Below are positions 11,849 through 23,131 of a stretch of DNA of 64,000 nt, piece after piece. The translations under genes were made by a program, and so were the position numbers. The notes below the pieces were generated by a model that was not told the origin of the DNA, did no database searches, and was given only the letters and a program-made list of their open reading frames with translations. The first letter of the stretch is position 1, and each line of letters begins with the position of its first letter. Source of the DNA: Prorocentrum cordatum. Lineage: Eukaryota; Sar; Dinophyceae; Prorocentrales; Prorocentraceae. The stretch is from NCBI GenBank assembly GCA_963575745.1, contig CAUYUJ010004547.1:120572-184571 (forward strand), in the 5' to 3' direction.

Positions 11849-13034
11849 AATCATAATCATCAGCATCATCAGAATCATCATAATCATCAGCAGCAGCATC
11901 ATCATCGTCATCATCAGCATCGTCATCATCAGCATCATCATCAGCATCAGCATCAGCATCAGCATCATCATCAGAATCAGCATCGTCCTCATCAGCAACA
12001 GCATCACTATCATTGTTGACAGTATCGTCATCTCAATAATCCTCCTCCCACTCCTCCTCCCACTCCTCCTCCTCCTCCTCATCCTCAACATCATAATCAT
12101 CACCAACATCATCATCAGCCCCATCAGCGTCAGCATCATCACCATCAACAACAACCACATTATCATAATAATCATCATCATCATCATCATCATCATTATC
12201 ATCATCATCATCGTCATCATCGCCACCATCATCATAATCACCACCCTCATCATCAACATCATCATCATCATCATCACCATCATCTCCAGCATCAGCATCA
12301 GCATCAGCATCAGCATCAGCATCAGCATCAATATGATCATCATCACTATCATCATCGGCATCATCGTAATCATGATCATCGTCATCATCAGAACCATCCT
12401 CATAAACATCATCATCAGCATGAGCAATAGCAGCATCATCATCAGCATTATCCTCATCATCATCATCATCATCATCATAGTCATCGTTATCATCATCAGC
12501 ATCACCATCATAATCATCAGCATCAACACCATAATCATCAGCATTATCATCATCAGCATCATCACTAACATCATCATCATCATCATCATCATCATCAGCA
12601 TCATCATCATCATCACCAGCAACATCATCAGCATCATCAGCATCATCATTATCATCATCAGCATCATCAGCATCAGCATCATCATCAGCATCGTCATCGG
12701 CACCATCATGATCATCAGCAGCAACAGCAATATCAGCATCGTCATCATCCGCAGCAACATCGTCATCATCATCATCATCATCATCATCATCAGCATCATC
12801 TTCATCTTCATCAGCATCAGCATCAGCTTCATCATCAGCAGCAGGATCATCAGCAGCACCATCGTCATTATCATCATCAGCATCATCATGATCATCATCA
12901 TCGCCACCATCATCATCATCAGCAGCAGCACGATCATCCTCATCACCAACATCATCATCATCATCATCAGCATCATCATCATCATCGGTATCCGCATCAT
13001 CATCATCGCCACAATCATAATCACCACCACCACC

Positions 13035-13068
<34 letters not shown>

Positions 13069-13080
13069 TCATCAGTATCA
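11516..13080 (+). repeat. CAT/ATC trinucleotide array, 1.57 kb
   Basis: Imperfect CAT repeats with CAG, CGT and CCT variants, preceded by CTC runs (11341-11515) and ending in CAC repeats. It has no stops in several frames, so it produces false long frames on both strands. GC-rich unique sequence and a MITE follow (13081-13655). Confidence 0.92.
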
Positions 13081-13229
13081 TCCGGCGGCGTCGGGAGCGA
13101 CATTCGTCCCGCGCTGCCCGCAACGGCACAAGGGCGCGGCGGGTGCTGCAGACGACTGGCAGTGAGCAGGCGCAAACCGCGGCCAACGAGTCGCACGGCC
13201 GCAGGAAGAAGTGCGCGCGCGCTCGCTCA

Positions 13230-13409
13230 CACAGTGGGGGCTTTGACCTAAGGAACGCTAAATAAGGAACGAGGCCCCTTTTTCCCATCAGTTAAAGTTC
13301 GATTTCCCATCGAAAACCTGAGGAAAACCTAAGGCAACCTGCGAAACAATCAAGGAACACGGAGCCCCTCCCCAACGAAAAGGGTTCCTTCTTCAGGGCC
13401 CCGACTGTA
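13230..13409 (+). mobile_element. 180-bp MITE, family 1, copy 1
   Basis: Same 180-bp length and sequence family as 24386-24565 and 56198-56377. Termini read ACAGT(C)GGGG inward and end CCCCGACTGTA. The 5' TA is changed to CA. The inverted termini extend imperfectly for about 33 bp through AAGGAAC/GTTCCTT. The form resembles Tc1/mariner-type MITEs. No coding capacity. Confidence 0.75.
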
Positions 13410-13655
13410 TAGGATCAGTCAACATCAAATCCGGAAATCGGACAGGCTCTGAGCGCTCGTCGGATCGGGCCGCCTCGGCTCGGAGCCCAACTCGGATCGG
13501 ATCGGATGCGTCGGGACGAACAAAAATGTCATGCAAACATTGGGCTCAATCAGCTATGCCACCAAGGGTAATTCTGGGGTAGGCAGAGTCCCAGAGAGCC
13601 ACCAAAGACACGCCAGAGGCCCAGGCCTAGCGCTCACGACGAAAACATCATCGGC

Positions 13656-13660
13656 ATCAA

Positions 13661-13716
<56 letters not shown>

Positions 13717-13723
13717 GCATCAG

Positions 13724-13755
<32 letters not shown>

Positions 13756-13774
13756 GCATCATCATCATCATCAG

Positions 13775-13806
<32 letters not shown>

Positions 13807-13893
13807 CCATCACCATCAGCATCATCATCATCATCGTCATCATCATCGTCATCATCATCATCATCATCAGCATCATCATCATCGGATGGTCGG
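13656..13893 (+). repeat. ATC trinucleotide array
   Basis: About 240 bp of ATC with few interruptions. Followed by GAATCGAATCGGATCGATCG (13933-13962), a short motif shared with 8945-8972. 13963-14397 shows no recognisable gene. Confidence 0.92.
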
Positions 13894-14397
13894 AATACCA
13901 TATTCCAATCGGGTCGGGGCGGCCAGAATCGGAATCGAATCGGATCGATCGGATCGAAGTGGACCTTGGCTCGTGCCGCTCTTCTTGAAGCTCGTCGCGC
14001 GAATCGGGCCGATCGCCTCTTGAAGGGAAGCTCGTACGCCGTCGCCTTTTCCCCGCATCATCGACCGTCGACGCGCCCGCTCTCCATCAGCTCCGTGACC
14101 CTGACATGGAATGCCTCAGATGATCAGATGGGTCGAATCCGCTTGCGACACAGGCTGGAGCACCCCTGCATCTAGTGCGCCCGTCCAGTGGCCGACACCA
14201 ATAACAAGCGTGATTGGCCCTACTGGTCGGCCAATCCGCTGAATCGCGAGGCCAGCCGAAAGTCGCACACGTGCCGAAACAGATGCACGCTGCGAGCAGG
14301 AACGCCTCAGGGCAATAGCGCGACCATGTCCTCGAAAGTATGTGCGTCTCACCCCGCTCAATTTTAAACAGGAGAGGTGCATCGAAGAACAAGAATC

Positions 14398-15412
14398 ATC
14401 GCCGCCACCACCACCACCATCATCAGCATCACCATCATCAGCATCATCATCATCATCAGCAGCAGCATCAGCATCAGCATCAGCATCATCACTATCGGGA
14501 TCATCATCAACAGCATCATAATCATCAACGACATCATCATCAGCATCATCATCGCCCTCATCATCATCACCACCAGCATCGCCATGATCGCCATCGTCGT
14601 CATCATCATCATCATCATCAGCATCATCATCCTCCACCTCCTCATCCTCCCTCATCGTCATAATCATCCTCATCATCATCGAAGTCCGCACTGACAACAT
14701 CGCCACCACACCGACCACAGTATCACCATCTTCATCATCATCACCATCATCAGCATCACCATCAACGTCACCATCATCCTCCTCCATCATCGTCATCATC
14801 ATGATCGTCGCCATAGACATCATCATCATGCTCCTCATCATCAGCATCATCATCGTCAACCTCATCATTATCATCCTCATCGTCATCATGTTCGTCTTTA
14901 TCAGATTTTCATAGTAGGCATCATCATCAGCAGCATCATCATCAGCAGCATCAGCAACATCGTCATCATCGTAACCCTCATCAGCATCAGCAGTAGCATC
15001 ATCCACATCATCATCATTATCAACAGCATCATCATCGTCGTCGTTACAAGAATCAGCAGCATCATCATCAGCAGCGTCATCATTACCATTGTCGTCGTCA
15101 TCGACATCAGCATCAACATCATCACCTTCATAGCTACCACAACTGTCATAACCATCATCGTCGCCATTATCATCGTCATCGTCATCGTAATCACCACGAT
15201 CATCATCATCATCATCATCACCATCATGATCATCATCATCAACCGCATCATCAGAATCGGCATCATCACACTCATCAGCATCATCATCATCAGCAGCAGC
15301 ATCATCATCACACTCATCATCATCGTCGTCGTCGACGTAGTCGTCGACGTCATCATCATCATCATCAGCAGCATCATCATCATCAGCAGCAGCATCATCA
15401 TCAGCATCATCA
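14398..15412 (+). repeat. CAT/ATC trinucleotide array, 1.0 kb
   Basis: CAT-rich with CAG, CGT and CTC interruptions. Together with the two arrays before it, it makes a microsatellite-dominated zone of almost 4 kb. Confidence 0.92.
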
Positions 15413-15539
15413 TGATGGCGCAACCTTTGGCGCAACCGACGGAGAACAAACGGTTGAACCACTGTCGCAACTGATGGTGCAGCATATAGAGATCGTGGGG
15501 TAGAGGGATGAAGAAGGGAGGTAGGAGGGACTTATTGCG

Positions 15540-15725
15540 CAACCAACGATGCATCATATGGTGCAACATCGGTGGCGGTATATGGCGCAACCTATAGTTC
15601 AACACATGGCACAACCCTTGACGCAAGCTACACTGTAAGCTATGGCGCAACCTATGGCGCAACAACTGCTGCTATATCTGGCGCAACCTATGGCGCACCA
15701 TGTGGTGCAACCTATGGAGCGTGGG
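15540..15725 (+). repeat. short minisatellite TATGGCGCAACC
   Basis: About ten degenerate 12-15 bp copies of TATGGCGCAACC (with TGGTGCAAC, GGCGCACC variants). A related ATGGCGCAACCTTTGGCGCAAC is at 15413-15435. 15726-15930 shows nothing recognisable. Confidence 0.75.
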
Positions 15726-15934
15726 GGAGGACGTAGGATGCGGAGAGGACGGGAGAGTGCCGAGAAGCACGGAGGGGGAGGAGGAGAACGACGACAACGA
15801 CGAGGATGTCGAAGCCGAAAACTCGGACGGGCCGCATAGTAGCGTGACTTCACAGCTTATGCAGAGCTATGCCAGATATACGCTCGCGATTTCGGGTGCG
15901 GGGCGATGGCTTCAACTTTCCTCTGGGAAACTTC

Positions 15935-16215
15935 AGGGACCCCAGAAGCCCCCAATGCAGCCCATGACGGCCCCAAGAAGGCCCCAAGACATTCCAAGAA
16001 CCCCCCAAGGCGGCCCAACAAAAAAAAACTCCAGGACGGCCACCAAACCCGCACAGGTGCTTCCAAGATGGTTCACCTGAGCTTCTTCGGGAGAGCTCCG
16101 TAGATCCATCGCGGCGAACACGGCCCCACGAGTACCGACGAGCTCTAAACGACCCCAAGCAGCTCCCAAGAGGATCCGAAGAAGCCCCGAAGAAGCCTAA
16201 AGAAGCCCCCGAGGC
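15935..16215 (+). repeat. CCCCAAGA-rich repeat tract
   Basis: Repeated CCCCAAGA/AGGCCCC words. The same style of sequence occurs at 8575-8660 and 19550-20130. 16216-16785 holds G runs and no recognisable gene. Confidence 0.6.
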
Positions 16216-16788
16216 CACCAGGGCGACTTCAAGAGAGGGCGGGGGAGGGAGGTGGAGAGAAGATGAGGAGCAGGAGAAGAAGCACGAGGTGAATGTTTTC
16301 TTACTCGGCGTTTCGATATTGGGTGAAGGGGGGGAGGGGGGGGGGTCTGGCTCCGGACCTCTGCTTCATGCTACTGCTTGCAGCAGTGCGTCCTGTGGGG
16401 GAGGCTCCGCCTGCCTGAACCAGGCGCCAAAAGCAACCAAGCTCTTCTCCGGGGGGGGGGGGGGGGGGCGAGGGCCCGCGCCGATCGGCAAAATAAGGAA
16501 TAAGAAAACGATCACCAGCCTGGGGACGAGGAATGGGTGTTTCAGATACGCGCCAGTTCAGACAGGACACCGAGCTAGATCAGGTCTTACAATCAGCGGC
16601 ACGGCAACATGCCTTGGAATGTCTATATGGTCTCACATTCGCCCCAACCATGAAATTCCGAACGCATCGCTGCGCCTTGCCCTGGGCGAGGCCACGCGAA
16701 CCACAAACATCGGAAGTCTCGGCCCACGTCGTTTTCCGCCCGCAAACCCCACGCCGAACCAGGCGCACCCTCCTCCCAGAGGTGTGCC

Positions 16789-16790
<2 letters not shown>

Positions 16791-16840
<50 letters not shown>

Positions 16841-16960
16841 CACGAGAGAAACTCACAGCGAGGGAACAACAACAAAAAAAAACGAGAGGAAGGACGGGGG
16901 GGACGTGGAGACCGAGGACGAGGAGGACGAGGAGGACGAGGAGGACGAGAAGGATGGGGA
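16791..16960 (+). repeat. GAC and GAGGAC repeats
   Basis: GAC run at 16791-16840 and GAGGAC run at 16905-16955. 16961-17550 is unassigned GC-rich sequence. Confidence 0.85.
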
Positions 16961-17552
16961 GAGTGGAGGACGGGAGGGAGCCCGCATTGGCCCGAGATCT
17001 CCGTGATCCATCCTCGAGGAAGGCTCAGTGGCCCGCAGGGGGACGGGGGAGAAGGAGAGAGGGGGTCAGCTGCAGCGTGTGACTAATGCACTGATGCCCC
17101 TCCGAAGGCTCGCAGCCCACCTCAGGTCGATTCCTGAGGGGCGGCCAGGGGCCACGAGATCTCGAGCACCGAGGACGTGCTCCTCGCAGCCTCCGGCTGG
17201 ATCCATCCCGCGGTCGACGGGGGGAAGAAGGGGAAGCGGGCAAGTGAGCGGGTGCGGGCGCGAGAGGGAGGTTTGTATGGGGGGGGGGGCACTCGTGCAA
17301 CGAACTGATCTCACTCCAATGGAGCTCGCGTCCTGATGCTAGTAGACGTCGGTCTGGATTTGACATACCGAACTACAATAGGAGCTCGACCACAAGAAGC
17401 CTTCCACAAGACACCTAGCCCTGAGACCCCAGGACGTTCATTGATTTTTGTTGTGGGAACGTTGCGCTTTCCATAGCGAAACCATCGAAACCCAAGAAAC
17501 CCAGGGCACCCTGGAGGCAAGCAGAGTGCTTCTTGGCATGGGTTTCCACTGT

Positions 17553-17553
<1 letters not shown>

Positions 17554-17621
<68 letters not shown>

Positions 17622-17822
17622 TTGTGAGGCAACGCCCACGCCCCACACCCGCTGGGGTACACTCCCAGATCCCGCTGCGAGAGGAGGGGAAGGGGACAGT
17701 GCAGAGCGGACAGTGGACGGGGGAGGAGGAGGAGGAGGAGGAGGAGGAGGAGGAGGAGGAGGAGGAGGAGGAGGAGGAACAGGAGGAAGAGGAGGAGGAG
17801 GAGGAGGAGGAGGAGGAGGAGG
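17554..17822 (+). repeat. CA dinucleotide run and GGA tract
   Basis: CA at 17554-17621 with one CG interruption; GGA at 17722-17822. Both lie just downstream of EIF3E exon D on the transcript. Confidence 0.9.
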
Positions 17823-17875
17823 GGCAGGGGCGGGAATGGGAGGGGAGAGGGGAAGCACGCCGAGCTGCCCCGCTC

Positions 17876-17923
17876 CTGCAGGAGGACCTCCCGCATCGGC
17901 ATCTTCTGCGCGGCGTTCTCGGC
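17876..17923 (-). CDS. EIF3E: EIF3E exon D (48-nt mini-exon)
   Basis: Sixteen codons encode AENAAQKMPMREVLLQ, filling the loop and helix between the KETID helix and the RTW motif of eIF3e (SFSSPLNQVQN in plants, SVSSPLQSLQQ in human). The acceptor is GAGAAG ending at 17924 and the donor is GA (CTGCAG followed by GAGCGG), both phase 0. Sequence similarity is modest. The main support is the correct length, the correct order between exons C and E, in-phase junctions on both sides, and a GCC trinucleotide shared with the exon C donor. A GGA microsatellite (17722-17822) begins about 55 bases downstream. Confidence 0.65.
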
Positions 17924-18505
17924 CTTCTCGGCCTCTCCCACGGCCGCCCGGGGGCCCAGAGCGGCCAGGGGGGGCCCAGCGTCAGCCAAGCAGGTCCTCC
18001 CCGAGCCAACACGAGGGGCAGCGATCCGAGGGACCGGCTCAAGGGGGGAGACATCGAGCTTGAATCGGCGATGCATCGCCGCTAGATCGGCGATGGGCCC
18101 CCGATAGCGAATCCACTCGTTCCTGGGCGGGGTGGGCTATCAGGCCCCATACTGGCGATCAGTGGGCACTTGGGGGCCCATGCGTTCCCCCTGACCATCT
18201 TTGTCCCGACAACAAGGCGCAAGAAGCGCAAACAACAGGGTGGTGTCGATTGCTTGACTTGACAGGCCCCCCGATCTCACTTTGCACGGCGCCGCGCGCG
18301 GCTCGATCATCTTCGCGCTCTCGCCCGCCGCCCCCTGCCGAAGAGAAAGATTGTGCGCGCAAGATCCTGCAGCGCAAAGCGAGATCATCCTCGCGCCCCT
18401 GCGGGTGGACTTAGGACTCAGGCTGAGGGTGGCCTGTCGGAAGGCGCCAACTGGCACAGACCCTGGCCGGTCCACCCTCCTGCCTTGGCCAAGGAAGCAG
18501 ACGCC

Positions 18506-18508
<3 letters not shown>

Positions 18509-18552
<44 letters not shown>

Positions 18553-18865
18553 GTACTGTTCCTCAAACTGCGAGGCGATAAAACCGTCGCGAAGCGCTAT
18601 GCCAGCACACACACACACACATAAGCGAATATACACCTTGCGTAGCAGATGGGTGGACTGGAAGGGGGCAGTCGCTTGCATAGAAAACGCTCAATGTGGA
18701 TGCACAAGGACAAGGCCGAAGCGCCCATGTAGCGCAGGAAAACGTAAGCACCAGACTGGCCAGGGAGGAACACATACACGTACATGCACACAGCCACCCA
18801 CCCACCCACCCACCCACCCACCCACACACCCACCCACCCACCCACCCACCCACCCCCCACCCACC

Positions 18866-18902
<37 letters not shown>
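18509..18902 (+). repeat. CA and CCCA microsatellites
   Basis: CA at 18509-18548, short CA at 18606-18620, CCCA at 18791-18855 and CA at 18867-18902. All are in the 1.1-kb intron between EIF3E exons C and D. Confidence 0.9.
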
Positions 18903-19053
18903 ATCCTGGGTCAAAGATAGACCTGGCCAGGATCGGTGCAGGTGTATGGTTGACGCCCTCCGATGTGGTGGCTTCTGGGGAGGGCCTGCGTGGTTGCTCC
19001 CTCGGGAGCCCTCGCGCCCCCCCCCCCCAAAGGACGGCCGAGCGACCGCGGGC

Positions 19054-19107
19054 CTTCTCCAGCTTGTCGTGGATGTCCAGGATGAGCTCCGCGGCGACCT
19101 TGAAGTC
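19054..19107 (-). CDS. EIF3E: EIF3E exon C (54-nt mini-exon)
   Basis: Exactly 18 codons encode DFKVAAELILDIHDKLEK, corresponding to human eIF3e NWDAAMEDLTRLKETID. The acceptor is GCGCAG ending at 19108 and the donor is GC (GAGAAG followed by GCCCGC), so both ends are phase 0. Joining to exon B gives ...NILTK-DFKVAAEL..., continuous with the family. The exon starts with GAC, and the same GAC follows the exon B donor, so the 25.7-kb intron is flanked by a short direct repeat. The surrounding GC-rich sequence has no family resemblance outside these 54 bases. Confidence 0.82.
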
Positions 19108-19549
19108 CTGCGCCGGCAGGCGAGGAGGTCCGAGAGGAGGGCGAGGAGCGGAACGCGCTGGACGAACCGACGAGCCCGCGCGTGCCCGTGAGGGCATGGC
19201 CTGGGGGCCGCAGCCTCGGCAGGGAAGAGCCTGGAGTCTGCCAGCCCTCTGGGCGCAGGTGGCACGACGAGGTTGAAGGGGCCCTGGGGGACACACACAT
19301 AAATACACACAAATGAAATTAATCCCCATATTTTCCCATATTTTCTGGGTTTTTGTCTTCCCCCCCACTTCCCATATTTTCCCATATTTTCCCGGGAATC
19401 GACGATTAATTGTGTCTGTATGTTTTTTCCCCTCCTGAGAGGTCTCCCTCCCCTCGTCCAGAGCCCCCTCTTCCCCATCGGGGAGGTCCCCCATCACGGG
19501 CCTGGACCGGGCGGGCGCGAGGAGTTGGAGCGTACAAGAGGGCCCAAGA

Positions 19550-20130
19550 TCGCTCCAGGATGGCTGCGGACGCCTCAAGATGGCTCCCCAAGATGGCACA
19601 AGATGGCCGAAGCCGACACAAAACAGCTTCCGACGCACCTCCGGGAGGACTCAAGACGGCCCCAAGACGGTCCCAAGTGCCCTCCGAGCCATCCGAGGAA
19701 CCTCCAAAGAGGCCAACATCGTCGAACAAATACAGAGCTGTTGTGCGCAGTGTAAGCTCACTGGCCGTGTCGCTCCCGATCGGCCTCCGAGGCCTCAAGA
19801 TGGCCCCAAGATGGCCCCAGTGAGCCCCAGAAGAAGCCTCAAGAGGCCCCCGAGAGTGCCGCAAGGAGGCCCGGGGGACAGCTATCCGGCCTCTGAGGGT
19901 GGGGGCAGATGTCTGGTCCCTGCCCGTTTGAGCCGTGGGGCCCACGATCGCCCCAAGAGGACCCCAAACGGGCCCCAAGAACTCGAAAGAGCCCCGAGAC
20001 GACCCCAAGACCTCCCAAAAGAGCTGCCAGAGGGCTCCAGGATGGCCCCGAGAGAGTCCCAAGACGTCCCCCAAGAGGAGCCCAGGATGACCCCAACATA
20101 GCCCCAAGAGCCCCCCAAGAGGCTCTTAAA
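19550..20130 (+). repeat. CCCCAAGATGGC-type degenerate repeats
   Basis: Dozens of degenerate copies of GGCCCCAAGA(C/T)GGC over 580 bp. Just before it, 19320-19395 carries a short CCCATATTTT tandem repeat. 20131-20546 has no recognised feature. Confidence 0.65.
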
Positions 20131-20546
20131 ACAACAAAAGATCCACGCAGGTGCTTCTCCCCTGCATGCTCCTACGCTTCCATGGTCTAAGCAACTCACC
20201 TGGCCATCGTGTCCGGATGAGCTGGTAGGGACACGCGAAACGTCAAACATTCAAGCAAGTGACGCGGTGCGTAAGCGGATTCGCGCGTGGCCACCATTCT
20301 GGTCATGCGAAGAGAAGAAGCAAGAGAAAAAGGAGAAGGAGGAGAACAAGCGGGCCAAGTATATCGAGAAGCTCCAACCCATCATCCAGTCTGAGGTTTG
20401 ACTATTCGGTCTGAACGCTTCTGGGCCGCAAGGTCAAGGTCCGACTGGTGGTTTGGATACCCTTGGCCAACCTCTGGGTTTGTGGTTCTGTCGATCTCGG
20501 CGGCCAGAACCTGTCAACGTTGCCCCCGACCCCCCACCCCTTCCTC

Positions 20547-20815
20547 TCCTCCTCCTCCTACTCCTCCTCCTCCTCCTCCTCCTCCTCCTCCTCCTCCTGA
20601 TCTTGCCCCCTCCTCCTCCTCCCTACTCCTCCTCCTCCTCCTCTTCTCCTCCTCCTCCTCCTACTCCTCCCTCCTCCTCCTCCTCCTCCTCCTCCTGCCC
20701 CTTCCTGCTATCCTGTCCCTCCTCCTCCCCTCCTCCTCCTCCTCCTCTCCTCCTCCTCCTCCTCCTCATCATCATCATCATCCTCCTCCTCCTCCTCCTC
20801 CTCCTCCTCCTCCCC
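20547..20815 (+). repeat. CTC-rich microsatellite
   Basis: CTC repeats with CTA, CCC and CAT interruptions. 20816-21170 is unassigned. Confidence 0.9.
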
Positions 20816-21170
20816 TGGAACGGGCTGGAAGTACGCACCTAGGCTTCCCAACGCGTGGGATGCTGGAGCGTCTACACACCGAATTTCTTCGACGAACTCC
20901 TTGGATCATCGGCCGACCCGACGACGTGGACATCTCGAGCCCAGCCGACCCCACTCTGCGCTCAGCCTTCGGCTCCTCCAGTGAAAGAAACCATGATGGC
21001 CCCAAATGTAAGGAGAAGGAAACGCACCACCACCACCACCACCACCACCTGGAAGATGGAGGCAGAGGGTGGTCAGGGGTGGTGGTGGTGGAATCTGTCG
21101 TTTCGGCCGCTCTCGCGGGACATCGGGCACACCCGCACCCCGCACACCAGCTTCTCCCCAATCCACCAGA

Positions 21171-21460
21171 TGGTGGTGGTGGTGGTGGTGGTGGTGGTGG
21201 TGGTGGTGGTGGTGGTGGTGGTGGTGGTGGTGGTGGTGGTGGTGGTGGTGGTGGTGGTGGTGGTGGTGGTGGTGGTGGTGGTGGTGGTGGTGGTGGTGGT
21301 GGTGGTGGTGGTGGTGGTGGTGGTGGTGGTGGTGGTGGTGGTGGTGGTGGTGGTGGTGGTGGTGGTGGTGGTGGTGGTGGTGGTGGTGTGGTGGTGGTGG
21401 TGGTGGTGTGGTGGTGGTGGTGGTGGTGGTGGTGGTGGTGGGTGGTGGGTGGTGGTGGTG
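21171..21460 (+). repeat. GGT trinucleotide array, 290 bp
   Basis: Almost pure GGT to about 21386, then GGT with G insertions. The plus strand could form G-quadruplexes; the EIF3E transcript would carry ACC repeats. 21461-21718 is unassigned GC-rich sequence. Confidence 0.93.
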
Positions 21461-21719
21461 CGCTTCCTGCGCTCAACAAACAGGCACCCCCACCGCCGAC
21501 GGCGGCACCCGCGGGAATCCCCGGCAGGCGGGGCGCCCAGACCTGGGCTGGGGGGGAGACTTCGGCGGCCTCCGAGGCCGGCGCCCGAGCGTGCGCCGCT
21601 CCCGAAGAGGTATCGCACCACGGGTCGCGGAGCCCGCTCGCCCAGCCTGCCTCACCCCCCGCTGTGGTCGGGAATGGGGGGGGCCACGTGGGGTTGCGAG
21701 CCTTTGGAGTCCCGAAACG

Positions 21720-21787
21720 GTGCGGTGACGGACCGTGCGGTGACCTCCACATCCCCCAAGACCTCACCGCACGGTCCGTCACCGCAC
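21720..21787. repeat. 24-bp perfect inverted repeat with 20-nt loop
   Basis: Arms 21720-21743 and 21764-21787 (core GACGGACCGTGCGGTGA). Single ACCGTGCGGTGA or TCACCGCACGG words recur near 21855 and 21888. Confidence 0.85.
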
Positions 21788-22524
21788 GGTCCTTGGGACC
21801 CCGGAGGCCCCTGTCGCCCGAGACATCCTCGGAGAACGGCCCGAGTGCCAAAACCGTGCGGTGACCCCGCATCCCCACCGACTCACCGCACGGTGTGGTC
21901 ACCACCCCGTTTGGGGGCCCCCGAGAGTCCCTCCTCCCTCCTCCTGGGCCCCGGCCCTTCCTCCCTCCCCCGGTGGCCGGGCACTGGTCGCCGGCCCGCG
22001 CCGGGGAGCACGGGCGGCCGGCGCGCGCACGGGCCGGAGGAGGTCACGCCCGCAGCGACTGCCTCGAGGCGGTGCCGGGCGGCGGCCGCAGCTCGGACTC
22101 CTCGGGGCCGGGACGCTCGGGCCGAGCGGCGAGACAAGAGGAGGAAGAGAGGGGCGAGAAGGACGAGGATGGGGAGGAAGAGGAGGAAGAGAGGGGCAGG
22201 AGGAGGAGGAGAAGGAGGAGGAGGAGGAGGAGGGGGAGGAGGAGGCGGGGGGTCTCGCGCAAGACGACAGAGCGACCGTACGCGGCGGCTTGCGCGGGCC
22301 GCCCGCCAGCGCGGCAGGCTCCGCTGGAGGCGAGGGCGCTCTCGCGCGACCTCGCGCGGGAAGCTCAGGTGCCAAAGGCCGCGCAGCTGACCCCGTTTTC
22401 TTCCGTCGCTCAGATGGCCGACTTCGGGCGCGCCGAGGAGGAGGGCCAGGGAGACGGGGGGGGGGCAGCGCATCATGGCTCGGGGCGGACGGACAGGAGG
22501 AGGAGCAACAGGGGGGGATGTTAA

Positions 22525-22656
22525 CGAATCGGCTCACGTGGCTGGCTTCTGTGACGACTCCCGGCGCCAGAAGCGCCAATGTATCGGAGTAGGCGCCCGA
22601 CTGCGGGACCGAAACCAGCTGCATGCAGCAAACTCCGTGCCCCCCCCTCCGTTCCC
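22525..22656 (+). repeat. dispersed repeat, copy 2
   Basis: Homologous by eye to 1183-1310 (GGCTCACGTGGCTGG, CGGCGCCAGAAGCGCC-ATGTATCG, ACCGAAACCAGCTGCATGCA). It ends where the family 2 MITE begins. Confidence 0.6.
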
Positions 22657-22825
22657 TACACCCTGCGAAATGCTTAAGAAATCATGGGTTAAGAAATTCA
22701 TAGTCTCAGAACTTCAATAAAAACCCAAAATTCCTATTCAAATCTTAGGATTTACATTGAAACGTTAAGAATAATCGAGACTCTGGCCGAAAACTTGGGT
22801 TTTCTTAAGCATCGCCTAAGGTGTA
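22657..22825 (+). mobile_element. 169-bp MITE, family 2, copy 1
   Basis: Starts TACACCCTGCGAAATGCTTAAG and ends CTTAAGCATCGCCTAAGGTGTA: imperfect inverted termini of about 22 bp, TA at each end. The interior is AT-rich (AATAAAAACC). Very similar to 22963-23131. It inserted at the end of a dispersed repeat (22525-22656). Confidence 0.8.
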
Positions 22826-22962
22826 TGCCCACTTCCGTCCGACCCGAATGGCCCGAGGTATGCGCGCGGACGACATGGGTGCCAGGGAGTACATCAAAAA
22901 AAGAGGAGGAGGAGGCCACGGACTCTTGAAGTGTCATGTCCCTGGCCAGGTCTTTCCACACA

Positions 22963-23131
22963 TACACCCTGCGAAATGCTTAAGAAATCATGGGTTAAGA
23001 AATTCATAGTCTCAGAACTTGAATAAAAACCAAAAATGTCCATTCAAATCTTAGGATTTACATTGAAACGTTAAGAATAATCGAGACTCTTGCCGAAAAC
23101 TTAGGTTTTCTTAAGCATCGCCTAAGGTGTA
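22963..23131 (+). mobile_element. 169-bp MITE, family 2, copy 2
   Basis: Same length and orientation as the copy 137 bp to its left, with only a few substitutions. Ends are TACACCCTGCG and AAGGTGTA. The 137-bp spacer is not repeated on either side, so two separate insertions are more likely than a tandem duplication. Confidence 0.8.

Noticed and set aside
11301-13288. Very long open frames (654 and 561 residues) of Ile/Ser/His/Met runs
   Set aside because: Pure products of the CAT/ATC array, which has no stop in several frames on either strand.
18780-18860. CCCA repeats as telomeric sequence
   Set aside because: Dinoflagellate telomeres are TTTAGGG-type; this is an ordinary microsatellite within an intron.
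20398-21905. Long Gly-, Pro- or Val-rich frames
   Set aside because: Created by GGT and CTC microsatellites; open on both strands and not protein-like outside the repeat.
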